This document shows, piece after piece, positions 1 to 15,300 of a stretch of DNA of 64,000 bases (position 1 is the first letter of the stretch; every line of letters starts with the position of its first letter). The notes beneath the pieces are model-generated. The model saw nothing but the letters and a program-made list of their open reading frames with translations, did no database searches and was not told the DNA's origin. Made by a program: the position numbers and the translations under genes. The stretch is from Phoebastria nigripes (lineage: Eukaryota; Chordata; Aves; Procellariiformes; Diomedeidae). The stretch lies in the NCBI GenBank assembly GCA_035582835.1, contig JAYKAV010003110.1:1631794-1695793 (forward strand), given 5' to 3'.

Positions 1-3000
1 GGGGGGGGGAGGGAAAGGATTATGTGAACATGCAGATTTCTGTCCCAAAGTGATAAAAAGAAAATACAGTTTTTTATCTCTGGTTGCAGAAGAGTTTAAA
101 TTAAATTTAAAGAAAAAAAAAAATCCTTGAGCTGTATTTGTTTTACTACCCACGTTTAAACCTTTGGCTTCAATACTGCAATTCCATCAATGTAAGGAAC
201 TGGCTACAAAATTATTGAAGAAAAAAAAAAGAAAACCTGATAAAATATTCAATACTTTCTACTTGTTAGCAATACAAGTAACATTTAAAATTTACCATCT
301 CTCTGACTAGTCTTGTCTTCCACTCTCTTCCTCTTTTTATCCCCCCAGTGGTTCCTTTTATCATCTTCTGCATTACCTAACATTAAATTCATAAAGTTAT
401 TTCAAATACCTTTTTCAAGCATGGTGGATTATTTTAATTAATTTTTATAATCCATACTTGTGTAGTCTAAAATGTAACTAGAACAGTGGTTCCCAACATG
501 TGCATGTGGAAAAAGGTAGGCAGGGAAGGGTAAGAGAATAATGTGCATGGAGGAATTGCACATCCCAGGATTTACTTTGACTCCCACTACAAACAGAAGG
601 CTTAAACTGAAAGCTCTTAAACCTACCCTCCCTTACCTTTCTGTCCATCTCCAGTACAAATGGCTATAGGAGCAGCTTACTGACCACAGGTTTTTCTCTC
701 AGCAAACAACTTGTCTGGTCTATGCTACCACAAACCTCCTAACATCTCAAAAATATAGCCAGTTTATCGGCACAGTCCTCAAGGACCAAGAGAACTAGCT
801 CGTCTGTCCACGTGAAACGACATACTTAAGATATTTTTGTGCAGGAGTGTTCTTGAGTATTAAAAGGATTAAATTACTCTCCCAGGAAGTAAGAGCCATA
901 GTAANCCTCATCTGCTCCAAATGCAAGGTACCTTCTTTGACTGCCTTCTCTGAAAACAAAAAATCATCAGAAAAAAAGCCCACTTCCACCTTCACTGCCT
1001 CTGCTCATGAAACTCCGCAGGGAAGTAACGAAAGCACGAGCACAAAGCACGCATATATACTAATCCTATCCCAGTTCACTGCTGGAAGATGTCTGGTGCT
1101 ATTATGAGGAGGACAATTATAAATAGAAAAGGAAACAACTTTGGGAGTAGAGGAAACAAAAATAATCAAAATCTAGAAAGAAAGGAATGGAACAAAGACA
1201 AGCAAAAAGGAGTGAAAAAGCTGTGGGGTTTTTTTGTCCCGCAAGAAGTGCATGGCACATGTTAAAAAGGAGGTAAATGGTTCCCAATATCAGTCACAAA
1301 GGTGCTCCCATGAATTAGAATCCAACCTTTCGTATGGAAATCTGAAGGATGCTTAATGACTGAAGTCCTGCGCTAATGCAGAAGGCAGGGTTTTTTTCGT
1401 GGCTGCCTCACTGAACTCCAGGGCAACCAAATCACTTCATCATTTTATACCTCAATTTTCACATCTATATAATAGGAATGATGAGACCTACTTCTCCACT
1501 GCAAAGTATGTTGAAATGTAAGGAAAAGTAATTTATACTAAAAAAGAAGCAAAATCCACACTAAAAATTGCTTGTATTTCTTCACCCTCAAACATATTTT
1601 TATATGAGAAATAGCACTTCAGAGTTTCCACCAAACAGCTATTAAAAAAAAAAAAAAAAAAAAAGGCTTTTCTACATATTAACTCAGAATTTTTGCAGGA
1701 AAAACATGTACTGCAAGCTGCACCCCCTTTTTTGTGATTCTCCCCAGACATTACCTTGGGCTGGACTGAAGGAAGAAAACCCAAATTTTCATAGCTAATG
1801 TGTAATGAAAGGCTTTCCAAAACACAATTCATAATTAAGAAATGCATACAATTCAAGTCACATTACATTTAATCACCAGACAACCGAAGATTAGCAGCCA
1901 CCTAGCAGCTCTGCAAGGCAGAGGGTGCCGTTTCTGGGGTTTCTAGATCTCCTTTTGCATTGCTATCTTCTGTGTCAGTCTTTTCTTGCTCTTCCACTTG
2001 AATATTTGGTATGCACCTCAACTCTAAACTTATCAGAATCACCAGCGAGGCTCTTGGCAGCCTGATAGAGCCTCAGAACAAAAACGGAGCAGAGAGGAGC
2101 AGCTGGTCCTTTTATTGCTGCGCTGGGTCCCTTTGTCTGCTCTGCACCCTGGAGGCCACCGGAATAAACTTGCCAGTGACTGCAGTGAATTTCACTGCGC
2201 TGTCTTTAGTACTAGAAGCTGTAAATAGAGTGAAAACTAAAAACTGTTAAGTATGGCTCCACTCCCTAATAGGAACAGAGCACAGTGAAGGGGGGGAGAG
2301 GGAAAAGAAACTCCACAGTGAAGGCAACAACTGAAATCATGACAAAGACAAAGCACGTTCAGTTTGGTTTAAAGCAGAAATGCGGGGGTACTCTTTTTAC
2401 TGAAAATGTTCCCCTGTACTGCCACCAAAACAGAACTCCTAGCACTTGGCTTGACTTCCAATGGTTCTACTTCAGTGGTAATTAAATCAGCCTAGAAAGT
2501 TGGGTTTGTCAGGTTTAACACTAGAAACAGATATGCAGGCATTTTGTCTAGGGACGGTTCCATTAAATAGTTGAAACAACTATTAAAAAAAAAAAAAGTG
2601 TATGGACACAATGATCTATATAAGAACAGGCAAACAAAACCAAAAAACCCACAAACCAAAACCCAGTGGTTACAAACTAACAGCTAATTTCTATTGTCAG
2701 AGTACTGTTGGCCACTTCCTAGAGGGGTCAATGAAAGAGGGCATCACAGTTCTGAGCACAAGGCAGTCCCCGAGCAAGAAGCAGTGTCCACTTTTTATTA
2801 AAAAGTTTAGTAACACTACTAACGCCTCCTTGTCAAGCTAAGTAGGGAACGTTTCTTTGCCTGTTATACATATGCAAGTTGCAAACTAAGAAACAGAACT
2901 TGCTGCGGTAGCATGCAAAGACATTGTTTCCAACTGGGGAGCATAAGTTGAATATAAGATTATGCAAATTTTACACTTTGTTTTTTTAAGCATGTCTGAA

Positions 3001-5583
3001 ACACTGAAGAGTTATATCCAGAAAGGGCTGCATCCAGAACTGCTGCTTGACCTCTAAAGCNCCTAAGTTCACCAGATGCCTCTCAAACAAACAGGTTTCC
3101 TTGACGCTTTGCAGTTGTGCCTTCTGGTCACATCCAGAAGTTCCCCAGTCAGAGCACCTGTCATATAACTGCCTAGCAGTCAGAAAATCATCAGCAAATA
3201 GGTGTGTGTTTTAAACTTTCTTTACTACAGAGCCACTCAAAGCCACAGCTCCGCCAAGAGCTCTCTAGTGACAAAACTAAAATCTTGCCTTCATTCAGAC
3301 TCATCTCCTGCTAAAAGCAGCCCATTATGCAACCGAAAACATGAGATGCTTGGCACCAAAGGTAAAGTAAGGAAGAGAGAACCTGACACTGCCGCTTAAT
3401 GGTTAGGGCAGTAAGCCAGAGCAGAGGAGACCTGGGATCATTCCTGCTCCCTCAGCTATGTCGGTTATTCTATACATTACAGTAATCTTACAGCGGTACC
3501 ATTTTTCAGAGCAGAAGAGAAGCACAGGCACAGTATGGTAAACGAACAGATGAGATTTAAGACATGCAAATCACATTAAGATTGCTTTCCCTATGTACTT
3601 TGTCACACAGTATAAAGCATATAAAGGAAAACAGGATTCCCAAGTTAAAAACAAACAAGAAACCCCACCATCATCAAAAGGTCAGGCAAAACCATCATTA
3701 GATTATGCAGAGTTGGGACCACTGAAAAAAAAGATGCAGGAGGATTGCTAAAAAACTTTCTCTCCAATACTTCAGGGATACTTTTCTCCTTTTAGTCCTT
3801 TTCTTCTAACTCAGGATGACAGATCTATGGCCATAACCTACTAATAGCCATGTTTTCCCCTTAAGGGCACACTGTAGTAAACTTCCAGCTGTCAGCAAGA
3901 TGCTGTTGCCAAAATACTCCCAGAGGGAGTTTGGAAATGGAGGCATATACTGCACAATGTATTTACAACCTGCACATGCAGAGTAAATATGACAAATGCT
4001 AGATGTACTGTCAATTAACTGTTCCATGCACATGTTGTAAATCTAGTCATATAGCAGGAAATAAGCTGTATCATGCCTGGCTTGGAAAGGGCAGACATAC
4101 TTGAGTTGACCAAACACTTAGCCAAGTAAAGCTTTTAAAACAGCAGCAGTTTAAACTACTCCTATGCTCTCCCCTTTCATCTCAAGCATTTGCTGCATTT
4201 CCCTCTTCTAGAGGTCATCACACTGATAACAAAAGCTTGTGGAAGGGAACCCATGCCTGCATGTCAGAGTCTCTGGCACAAATCTAGCTCAAACTCATCT
4301 TGAGTGGGAACTGATATCTAGACACCAGACTCCATGCAGGAGCAGCTGAGATGCAGAAACAGTTTTAGGTCAACTGTGCCATGGGGCACTAACGTCTAGT
4401 GTTAATAGACCAAACCCTGCATTTTCATCTTAAACTACTGCAGCAAAATCTGCCGGAGCCTAAGGATTTTGTATGCAGCCATTATCAGAGGAGAGTATCA
4501 ATTTAATAGCATGTGACGCAGTTCGTGCTGTGGAGGACCCCTGGTATGTGCTGTGCTGGTAAACCACGCTGCACTCTTGCGGGTGAGAAGTAAAGCAGTC
4601 CAGCNGAGCACGGAGCACAGCTCGTCCTCAGTGTGGCAGCCGCAAGGGAAGCCTGGCTGAGACAGCTGCCTCGGGAAGGATGAACCACCTTTATACACTC
4701 CTCCAAGACAAAACCCCAGTTTTGAATTGCAAAAGGATCCTAAGGAATCCAGACCTAAGGCATCACTGGAAAACAAAGTGACTTTATGCACTTTGGATCC
4801 CCTCTCACTCCTAGAGCACATCAGAGGAATTCAAGGAAGGAGTATGTGTCAAAGTCAAAGCTATAATCATGTTTTGGTTTAAATTTTTCTTGCAACATTT
4901 CCAGATTTTACAGCATAAATGTGAAACCTGAGGAGCTGAAGTTTGCAATGTAAATCTTTACTACGTTTTACTGTAAATATTCTGTTATTACTGAACAAGG
5001 TGATCCAGATAAACCAGGCCTATATTGCTTTCACAGAAACAGTATAAAAAGGAGCATATGTTTTTACAATCTAAAAAACACACAGAAGAAACTCATGGTA
5101 TAGTTGTATGATACATGACTCAACAGTAATGCTGAATTAGAGAGTATCCACCCAGAAAGCTCACTCATTTCTGCCTGAGGGTACAATTTGTCTCCCAATG
5201 CATCAGTATAATTGTAGGGCCACATAAACAAGATCACTGAAATTATCCTGGTTAAATAGGCATGTATTTAAGAGTAAAATATGCTGTTACTTAATTAATA
5301 CATGTAATTCAGGATGTGCAGAATAATAAGAAAAATATTAGTATTTCCTCATGATCTATGGCCTTGTAAACTGACAATCTAACATTTTTTGATTTTACAA
5401 TGGTACATAGCAATAGGTTAGTTATTCNTTCTTTTCCCCAACACATGCCTCTAAAGCATCCAGTCTTACAAAAGAAGCAAGTGGGTTTGAGTTGGGGTTT
5501 TTTGGGTGTGTTTTTTTTTTGTTTGTCTGTTACAAAATCTTACACAAAATTAGAGACACACAGTTTCAATTCTGAAAGCTTAC
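1..5583 (-). other. BAZ1A: Intron after coding exon 20 (partial, continues left)
   Basis: The sequence is AT-rich with no PHD or bromodomain exon that I could find. It holds poly(A) runs near 1644-1663 and 2584-2597 and one more GC-rich, coding-like patch at 1900-2240 that I could not identify (see findings). Confidence 0.8.
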
Positions 5584-5732
5584 CAAGAGGTGCTTTGAGA
5601 AACCTGCGCTCAATTCCTTGTTCTATCTGAAGCAGTGCAGATGCCAAGTAGTGGACCACATTATTAACTGGCTGAGGAGTACTTGTACTTGTTGATGCAG
5701 TACTTGGAGCTTCAGTTTTTAACCCAACGAGT
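5584..5732 (-). CDS. BAZ1A: BAZ1A coding exon 20 (codons 1056-1106), last exon visible
   Basis: The product begins RLVGLKTEAPSTASTSTSTP and continues VVHYLASALLQIEQGIERRF and LKAPL. In human ACF1 the next residues are DASDSGRSYKTVLDRWRE, leading into the PHD finger. Here the exon ends after the first base of that codon at a good donor, CTTG|GTAAGC. The acceptor is ..TTCTATTCTAG before 5732. Every later exon lies beyond position 1. Confidence 0.96.
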
Positions 5733-6315
5733 CTAGAATAGAAGTGTATTAAATTAATTTTTTTTTTTTTGTTAACATACTTTGAATTTAACACCATAGA
5801 TATTTGTACAGGTCTGTATCCACAGTAGATTTTTATTTTCACTTCATTTACATGCATGGACTATGGACATGAACAGATACTGCACAGGTATGATTAGTTA
5901 TCCCATTTCTCGAGTTTGCTTAATTAGTCTAGTTAATCTAGATAAATCATCTTTAGGTAACAAAGTTATCTAAATTTCAAGAAATGTGGATGACAAATTT
6001 CAATACAATTATTAAGATTTCCAGAAGATTTGATGTAACATCCATCAGCTAGTTTATGAGAGATTTCTGTGAAGAGTATAGTCCCAATAATTCTTCAGTG
6101 AAAACACTTCCAGTTATGAGGTGTAGCCTTTTAGAATACTTCCATCTGCAGAAGTTCAACTACATATATCCCCACAATTAATAAGATTTTTGAAAAGAAA
6201 AATAAATGAAATAAAACCAGAAAGTAATTTTAGAATGTTAAATCAAGAATTGTTAACTTATATGTTCTCATCCTTGGAGGATTTTTCTAAAATACTAATT
6301 CTTCATGTAAGGGGG

Positions 6316-6346
<31 letters not shown>

Positions 6347-9300
6347 NAAAAAAAAAAAAGGGTAGGTTTCCAATAAAACAGCCTTCTTTGAAATGATTAC
6401 TTAGTCTTTGGTCAAAGTGTAGTTAATCTTCCTGAACCACAAACATTAAGTATAGTGTAGGGAGAGCAACTCACACGAATGAAAATAAAATTCAATTTCT
6501 ACTTGGGATTTATAAAAAAAAAACTAATTAAGACTGTCTGGATTCTGCTTTATTCTGGTGAATGAGCAATGCTTTTGGTTGTCCCTGTTCTTTTTTCACA
6601 CTTAAAAGCTGTTCATTATATTTTGCAGTCACACACATTTCGAGAGCCTGAAAGCAAAACAGAAAAAAGCTGCATAGTTATTTACATTTCACTAGTCAAA
6701 CTCCAAGGTCTTAACGAGATGTCACTCGCTCTGAGATGGATAAAAAGGCCAGCATCAAAAGCAATCTGTCACACGATTTCAGAATCCCATAGTCTCTGTT
6801 TTAATATGCAAGACTTTATATTAGAGTAGAGTTTATTCAGAAACTTTGACAGAGTCAGTATCAAATGGAAAAAAAATGAAGCAACAAGCTTCTGCAGTTG
6901 AATTGAGAGTTGGCAATGGAACAAGTGCCCAAGGTAACTGGAGACAGATAAATTTTAGCTTCTTAATTAAAACAGTGGAATATTTCTATGTTGTGGTTTT
7001 CAGGAAGCAAATGTCTGTAAATTGTGTCATTAATATAAAGAAGAATGACCCTATCCATTTTGCACGCAACTGAAGAACTCAGATCCAAAGGGCAGTCTTA
7101 AATGAAAATACTATTTCAGCAAACTGAAATAAAAAGGGAGAAACCTTAAAGAACTTTAAACTCCTACATCCAACACAGCAGTCAGGAGTCCACCCAGAAA
7201 TAAAAGCTTTCATAAAATAAAAGTCTAATTGCAGAAAACCTCACAGAATACATAAGCAAACAGTATGTTAGTACAATGATCGCCTCCAATGAATCTTTTT
7301 TCCTGCAATATTTCAACATTCACGTCCTATCAAGACATACAATTTTACACGTATTAAGTAAATTTAGGCAGATCNTTATTTTTGAAAAGTATGTAACTTC
7401 TGAGAATTAAATATTTAGAAATTTTCACAGTTTCTATAGTTTGATTTACAACAAACACTGACAGAGTCCCACATCTCTCAAACGTTTGTTTAAAAAACAA
7501 ACAAAAGCCAACAAAACACTTTTACAGTTGCAACACTATGATTTGAGGTTTCCTCTCTTTTACTATGTTGCAGCTTGCTCTACAGAAGGATCATCATTCA
7601 TAGTTATAAGATTATATCTCTGTTTTGCTGCAGTGCTAAAGGTTAATCCAGACCACGGCCTGTTGCACTGATGGTTCTTACTGTGACTCATGAAGAGGTA
7701 CACTGGCCAGTTCAACAGCAATTTGTTACTATTACCATTTTCCCTTTTAAGCACTCCTACTCTTTCCACAAAGTGTTGGGTGGTGGTTTTTGTTTTTGTT
7801 TTTGTTTTTGGGGGGTGAGGTGGGGTGGTTGGTTTGTTTGTTTCCTTCTGGGAAACAGAACAGAAATTGCTAGATTAACCTTTCTCTGCATTTTAAATGA
7901 TTTTAGAATGAATTCATGTACTCCTTATTTGATAATTAATGTTCACGTTGAGCAGTGTAATATCTGAATAGTAGAAGTTGTAAAAATTGGTGTCTTAGTC
8001 TTATATGGTAATAAAACACTGCCATTTAGAAAATATAAACCAATACCAAAATCTCACATTTTACAACTCAAATCTTAAAAAAATACTATTCCAAAGAATT
8101 TGAAGGTAAAAACAATTTGAAGGTTAAAAAAACCCAGAGCACCGCTATAAAACTCACAGGGAAGAGCCATTATTAAAACCATAGCTCTTACCTGTCTTTC
8201 ACAATAAACTTATCTTGATCATCAGTTTCCATTTCTTCAGATTCTTCATTCACAGTTTTAATTATACCATTTTCTTTGTTTTCATCATTCAGAAACTCAT
8301 ACCGCCCATGTTCTAAGGCTGCTCTCCAAGACTGTCTGTCTGTAACCTGAAGCAAACACACAAACTTGACGTTTCTAAAGAATCAAAGGCCACACACTCT
8401 TAGTGCCAACTACTGTCTACACTTAATTTAATTATGCTTTCAGTAAAATCCATAGCATGCAAGAGTTCTCATTTAAGCTACAGACTCGACGGCACCACTG
8501 TGCTCCTAGGTATTCTACAATTCCCAAATACCTTAATAGCTCCCAATGTTCCTTGGTAGATCCTGTCTTCAATGTCCAAAAGAAAGTCTCTAAGTCTCAG
8601 TTCAAGCTGCTTCTCTGCAGATATGTAACATCCATCATGGGCATTCTGCATCCTTCCCCGTCCTGAAGAAGGTCTGATGTCACTTTGAGGTTTGTCTGCA
8701 AAAATACCAAGTAACTTTGTGTTAGTGAACTTTGTTCCTTAAAGTAGCCACTGGTGGAGGGAACAAAAGTAGTAACACACAGGTTCAAAACTCCCTTCCT
8801 GTAGCGACAGTTGCCAACACCAACATCTCCATGCCAGCTAAGGCATCCAATCCAACCAAGCAGAGCATACTTTTAAGGGAAGACCTATAGATTAGCATCC
8901 ACTCATCCCAACACACAGGATGTGAAATTCTTGTCAATTTAAAAGTCATTCTTTTGTCTTAAAATGCTTTCTAAAGTAGTAGCTAATCAATAACAAATCT
9001 CTGCTAGAAGTACAAGGAAAAAAACCAAACAAACAAAACACCAAAAAAACCCACCCCAAAACCCAAGAAAGAGAATGAAGTCCCATTTCTAGTATTTTTC
9101 ATATTTGATGGCCCTTACTTTACAGGAGAAGTCCTCAGTTTTCTTTCCTGCATGGATCTTAATCACGGCAACATTTAAAACAAGCATGTGCAACTGACAA
9201 TCACAAAAACTAACAGAACAAGATATAATCCCTTTTAAAAACCTAACTTTAAAACAAAGCAAACAGANAAAGATAAGATGACACAGGCACAGACTAGACT

Positions 9301-12300
9301 GACTGCGTCCTCTAATTAAAGGCAGGGAAAAAGAGGAACAAGACAGCAAGATAATTTATGAAAAAGAAGGGAAGAGCTGATGATGGGTTGTCAAGCAAAA
9401 ACCTCTTCATAAAAGAACTGAAAATTCATGCAAAAACTCAAAAGCCACAGGAAAGAGCTGAGAGTATGTCCAGATCCTAAATTAGTGCTTGCAAATCTGC
9501 AAGGTGGCAAACATTTCTGTTCACAGGATTTACCTTAAATCCTATGAGTGCAGTGATGAGGATGTATATGCAAGAACTTAGAAGTATTTAATCAAAAATT
9601 ACCATAAAGCTGTTAAGGAAGTACAGGATGAATTTCTAAGACGCTCTCAATTGCAGAAACAATTCCCTGTAACTGAAAGTAACTATGCAAATATTCTCAT
9701 GTGTACTAGCATGCTCTGATGTCTGGANGCGGGAAACGTCCTTTTTTGGTTTAAAAGAAAAAGAAGAAATGAAATGAGGTACGGGTACTGCAATGAAATC
9801 AAGTAATAGCACATATCAATTTTATTTCCATGCTCCTTTGAGTGGGAATTGGAAAAGGGCGGCCTACAGCGCAAGAGAATCATGGAGTAGTTCTCACTTG
9901 TCCTGCAAGTCATTTGAGTGAAGGCAATAGGGCAGCAGCTGGAGTCCACTGCAGTAAAGCTCCCNCCAAAGTGAGCTACACATGGCCACTTATCACTGCT
10001 TTTCACACAGAGGCAGCGGCATTGGTACTGGACCACTGCATTTGAATTTTCTTGATCTCTATTAAATTGGAGTTCAAAGCTGCCTTTTTTTTTTTTTTTT
10101 TAAATCAATGTTATTCCACAATTCCAACATAGAAGGAGAAGAAAAATCTATATGATTGTGGAAATCAAGTTGCTTCAGGGCAGAAAGCAACACACAAAAT
10201 ACAGATAAAGGTGCAGCAACTAGGAACATAAGGAACCACATACACAAACACAAATATATCAGAAAATGATAGAGATTTTCTCATCAAAAACCACAAACAT
10301 AGCCATAAGGCCTCCAAATAAAGCTTAATTACTATGCATAAACTCTGTCCTGTGCTAGTTTCCACCAAAAGAAATGGTAGATCAGTTATGGATTTAGTAG
10401 TATCTGACATGTTCATGGCAGAAGTGAACAGTATGCCAATAGTCCTGGCATACACGCTCCAGTAAAACAGAACTCAGCTCTGCTCTGGATAATCCTCCCT
10501 TGCCCCAATACAGATACACCGAAATCCTCACAGTAATTTGGCATAATTCAAAACAAAATGCAACTTCTTAAACATTACCCTAGGCAGTTTCATTTTGGTA
10601 ACATCCTCTACCCACCAACGTGCCACAAACAAGCCAGCTGCAAACTTGTGTACGCAGAATTTTATCAGTGATTGGAGCTAATGCCTTGCCAATAAATGGC
10701 AAAATACTTGGCTAGGAGAAAAGGGAAAAAACCCTAAATCCTAGGTCTAGGACAGTTTTAAGTACAATCCTACACTTTGAAACCCATAAAAACAATACTG
10801 CTCTGCAGATGTCTCCTCCTCCTGTAACAAGCATCTGCCAAAAGAAGAAAAGGAAAAAAATAGAAAAGANTAATATCACAGAATCCACTGCACTGATGTT
10901 AAGCCACATAACAACCAACACAGCTGCACTATTTTTTTTCCTCCCAAAGGTTTTAGTATGACCCTGCAATACGCTATCATTCCCTTGTTCACAATAGGGC
11001 AGTAAAGGCTTTTGAATAGTTTCATGCATTATAATGTTATGAAAGAACATGTCCTACTCAACAAATCAAGGTAACAGTAATTGCCTCCCTTTGCAATGTT
11101 TCTGTCTCCAGTGTCATATCTTATGTCTCCTTTCATCATACTGGAAATGAGGACATCAGATGATCAATACTATGATTTACCTTTAGCAGATATTAATCTT
11201 TATTCCCCAGCTAATCTTTTCCCAAAGCTCAAATAACTTCCCAAAGATGTTTGTTTAAAAGCCAATCCCGTTTTACTAAGTAGTGAGATAACAGAAAAAT
11301 TATTGCTTTTTTTAGCATAAGACACCAGAAAAACACCACAAAGATCCATCAGGAGAAAAAGAAAAAAAAAAAAGAAAAAAGAAAGGAAAAAACCAGACCT
11401 GTTTTCCATAGAGTGAAAAAATGCTTAAGAATAATTCTTATTTCTTAGGAATTACAGTTAAATGAGAATTAGAGGTTTCTAGAATATTATATAGAAATTA
11501 CAGTTCTGGAAGCAAATTAAGATCAGGAACCTTTCATTTACCTGGAATATGGAATTTTTCCACAGGAAAACTGCTTAGTTGTTCATATATTCTACTCTTC
11601 TCTTGTAAAAGAGTTTCTTTTAAGGCACTCTCCCTATGTCCTCGGGAATTGAGAGCCTCTAGGAGTTGGTCCAGTTGTTCCCGAGAATTGTAAAAGCACC
11701 AACGGTTTGGTTTATATACTGGCCTTGGCACCTCTATGACAACACTGGTGTGTGAATCTTGGTCAATATTGGAGGTAGATTCAGAGGATTTCAAAGACTC
11801 TCCAGTTTTACTGAATACCTGAGGTTCATTTGTGCAAGACTGTACACTATTCTGAAAGGAAGAGGTTCGAGGCAACAACATGTCTTCTGTGAGACCAGAA
11901 TAGTCCTCTTCTATAAACAATCCAGGAACAGAGGGGAAAATCCAGTAGCGTCGGTACAGACGGTCACGACCCAATGGGGTGATATTTGTGCAGGCTGTTG
12001 CATTCTGAATCTTTTCTAACAGTTCCTTCTCTTTCTTTTGTTGCTCCTGTTTTAAAGCTTCTTCGTCTTCAGCAGTAAGAGGTTCACTCTTTTCACAAGT
12101 GGTCTCCTCTTGTCTTGTAAATTCTTTATATCCATTTTGCCCTCTCCTTCCTAAAAGTTAAAGGAAGAAGAATGATAGCAACACACTTATAAATTCTTTC
12201 TTTAACCAAAAACTCAAGTAAAGGGCGGGTTTTGGTTCTGTCCCTTTCTGATGATCTAAGCTTACACTGTCAAGGACCATCAGCTCAGTCAAGAAACAAC

Positions 12301-15300
12301 ACTAGTTTTATTAAAGAAAAAGTCAAGTGATTAACCCCCTTCCCTTGATAAAGAGGATGCCATCTTTAGTGTACTTTCACTTTGCAGAAACTAGACCAAG
12401 TCTCATTTACTGACATTGTAATTTTTAACACCATAACAAAAGAACCACAATTTTAAGAACTTAAAAGTATGTTATAAAAGTATCTTACCATGATAAAGTA
12501 AAATTCTAGCAATTTCATTATTGAATACAAACTATGTTTTGGACTTAATTTATCATACTCAAAATGATCAACTTAAACCCCCCAAAGACCTCAAGCAAAA
12601 CCAGAATCCCTATGTAAGAGCTTTTANTGCAAACTCAGTTATGTTACTTTATCCAGTATTTTTTTTTAAATACATATACTATTTTTTCCCCTCAACTTGT
12701 ACCAGCTGAAAGTACTCCAGTTCACATCTTAGTTTATCAAAGAATCAGGTCCCGACAGTCATCTAGAAAAGTACATCTTGTAATTAGCACATGCAACAGT
12801 GATAAATGCTGTCAGCACTCAATTTCTACCGATTCCCAGTGTGACCTTCAGTTTCTCCAGTTGTAGGAATGAAGTAACACTTGTTTGCCCTCCAGGCACA
12901 ATGTCTCAAACATGGGCATTCAAGAAACTTGAAATTCTGTTTAAGACCTCGTTGTTTTGCCATCATAAAGCTGTAGTAAACATGCAAACCTGTATTACTG
13001 AACGACTCAGAATTTCTCTCCCAGGTACTGTTAGAAACCGTAGAAGTTTGCAACCTTAAGTCCACAATGATCCAGGACTTTCACTGGCACAGACGCTAGC
13101 ACAAAGCCTTCACGGGAGAAAGATACAGATGAGCTAGCAGCCCAAAGCCATCAACAATTCATCCTCCTATGGCGATATCTANGCTTAGTTACAAATAGCA
13201 GGCTGTGCCATTTACTGCACCACAGCTCCTACTAGCACGCTGCTAGGGAAATTAAATCTGGGGATAAGTCTGGTTGCATTCTTGTATAGACGACATGCTG
13301 CTTCATTAACAAAGGCAAACTAAACCCAACCACTCAATATAACATTTTCTTTTAAAATACCTGTTTGTTTTTGCAGCTTCCTAATAAAAAGAATCAAAAC
13401 CACACCATACCTTATTAGATGAGACTCCTACAACTCTCTCTCTCAGTGCACTGCTCATAACTGTAATGGTTTGTCAGGCAACAGCCTGGGTTTTTTTAGA
13501 CAAGAGAGGAATCCAGACAGCAAATATGGAAGACAAGAAGCTGAAGTGTGAAAGAAAGTACAGCTGACCTGCTTGAACTACATCAGGCCAGCTCAATGCA
13601 CTTAATAGCCCATTAGGATCCTGTTTGGGTGTTTTTTTTTTTTTCTTTTCCTTTAAAAATTTACAGGAAAGATTGATACTTTATGAAAATTTACTATAGA
13701 ACCCAAGAACTTCCCAGGTGCATGCATGTGTGTGTGTGTATACATGTACACAAATGAACAAATACATTATAGCATTACCTCTTCTTCGTTTTTTGTTTGG
13801 TCCCAGCTCTTCTTCATCCTCTGTCACTGTGTCCATGTCTTGCTCTTTACGTTCAATTTCTTTGCTCTCTGTACTAGTATCAAGGTCTTCCCGTTCCTCC
13901 TCCCTGGCACAATAAAATAAACAAAAGGTGACTAACTGACCAACCATGTATTAAAAGCTGAATGGAACGAAAAAAAAAAATACACAATAGAATATGGCAT
14001 CTTCAACACAAACAGTATTTTCCTCTCAGAAGTACTTAAGCTAGTAAAAGACCTATAATGCTTTTTAAAAATAAACTTTAAGTCATAGAATATATTAAAA
14101 CCCGGAAGAAACCCACTGAACTGTAAATGGAAAGTTCCATATTAAAGACTAAAACCTGCTCTTTGGTATTCACTCTTTCACTTGAAGAGCATTATTATAA
14201 TCAGATCCTTTTTGGAGACATCTTAGTGTAGTTCTACTGACCTGAATTATTTTTTCATGACTAAAAAAACCTGTTTCCTCATCAAAATGTATACCGTTTT
14301 ATAAAATGCTTATTACACATTTTTCCCTCATCTGGCAAATATAATTAAAAACCTACAGAACTACATGCAACCATTACAGGATAAATTTATTTTATTATTT
14401 TTTCTCAATTATAGTTTCAAAAACATAGCACAAATCTGTCTTTGGCCCATGCTCACCTTTTGCAAGCAGATTTATTTAACTAACTCCCTTCCTCAAGCAG
14501 GTAAAGATACAGTGTTGTATATACACTGCTTTTTTTCTGGAATCATATACAGCTGCATGTGCATGAATCTTACCACCTGAAACCATACAGTTTTATTAAT
14601 AGAACAAAAAACCTTGGTTTTATGGAAATCACCTGGGATAACACAGCATTTTTTTTTTTTAAATGCTATTAAATTCAATTCATAAGCTGTTATGTGAGGT
14701 CAGTATTATCTAGCTCAGATCAGACCAATTCCTCAAATTAGAAAATGAACTAGAATGGTCTATTATGAAGATATTCATAGATATGAAATCAATGCAAGAC
14801 AAAAAGTAATGCAAAAAACCCCAGATCAGATTTTGCAAGTTTCTCTTGTCAGTAGGTAAAACTGTCAAGCTTTCAATAGAATTGTGAGTATAATAAAAGC
14901 TGATTTTAAAAATAAAATCACTTCCATAAAGCAATTCTAGAACACTGGAAGAAAAATAAAATCAACAGTAAGGGCTATATACTTAAATTAAAATACACCT
15001 TTGTATATGATCAAGTCAATGAAAACTACATAGGTAAGGTCTGGCCACATAACTGAAATGTGCTATATCATATGTATCACAGTAATACCATGTATCATAC
15101 CCAACAGATACTTCTACAGCAGGATTTCTTTGCTCCTCTTCCTTCAGCTTTTCTTGTTTCTCTTTCATTTTTAACTCTTGTTCTTTTAACCTTTCTTCTT
15201 TCCTCTTACGTATCCTAATAGTAAGAAGAATATAGAAAACCAGTTGCAATTAATCTAGTATCTGATCTGGCCACATCTTTTTTTTTTATACTACAGCATC

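Larger units (their letters stand above)
5733..8191 (-). other. BAZ1A: Intron between coding exons 19 and 20
   Basis: 2459 bases, AT-rich. It holds the poly(A) tract at 6316-6359 and the T/G-rich tract at 7780-7845. I see nothing else. Confidence 0.9.

Noticed and set aside
1..5583. Search for the PHD finger, the segment before it, or the bromodomain of BAZ1A
   Set aside because: I found no Cys/His pattern, and nothing resembling the DASDSGRSYKTVLDRW segment or the bromodomain helices. The remaining exons must lie beyond the left edge.
14084..14120. CATAGAAT-like string suggesting a reverse CR1 end
   Set aside because: The sequence beside it does not follow the CR1 tail consensus, so the match is too short to support.
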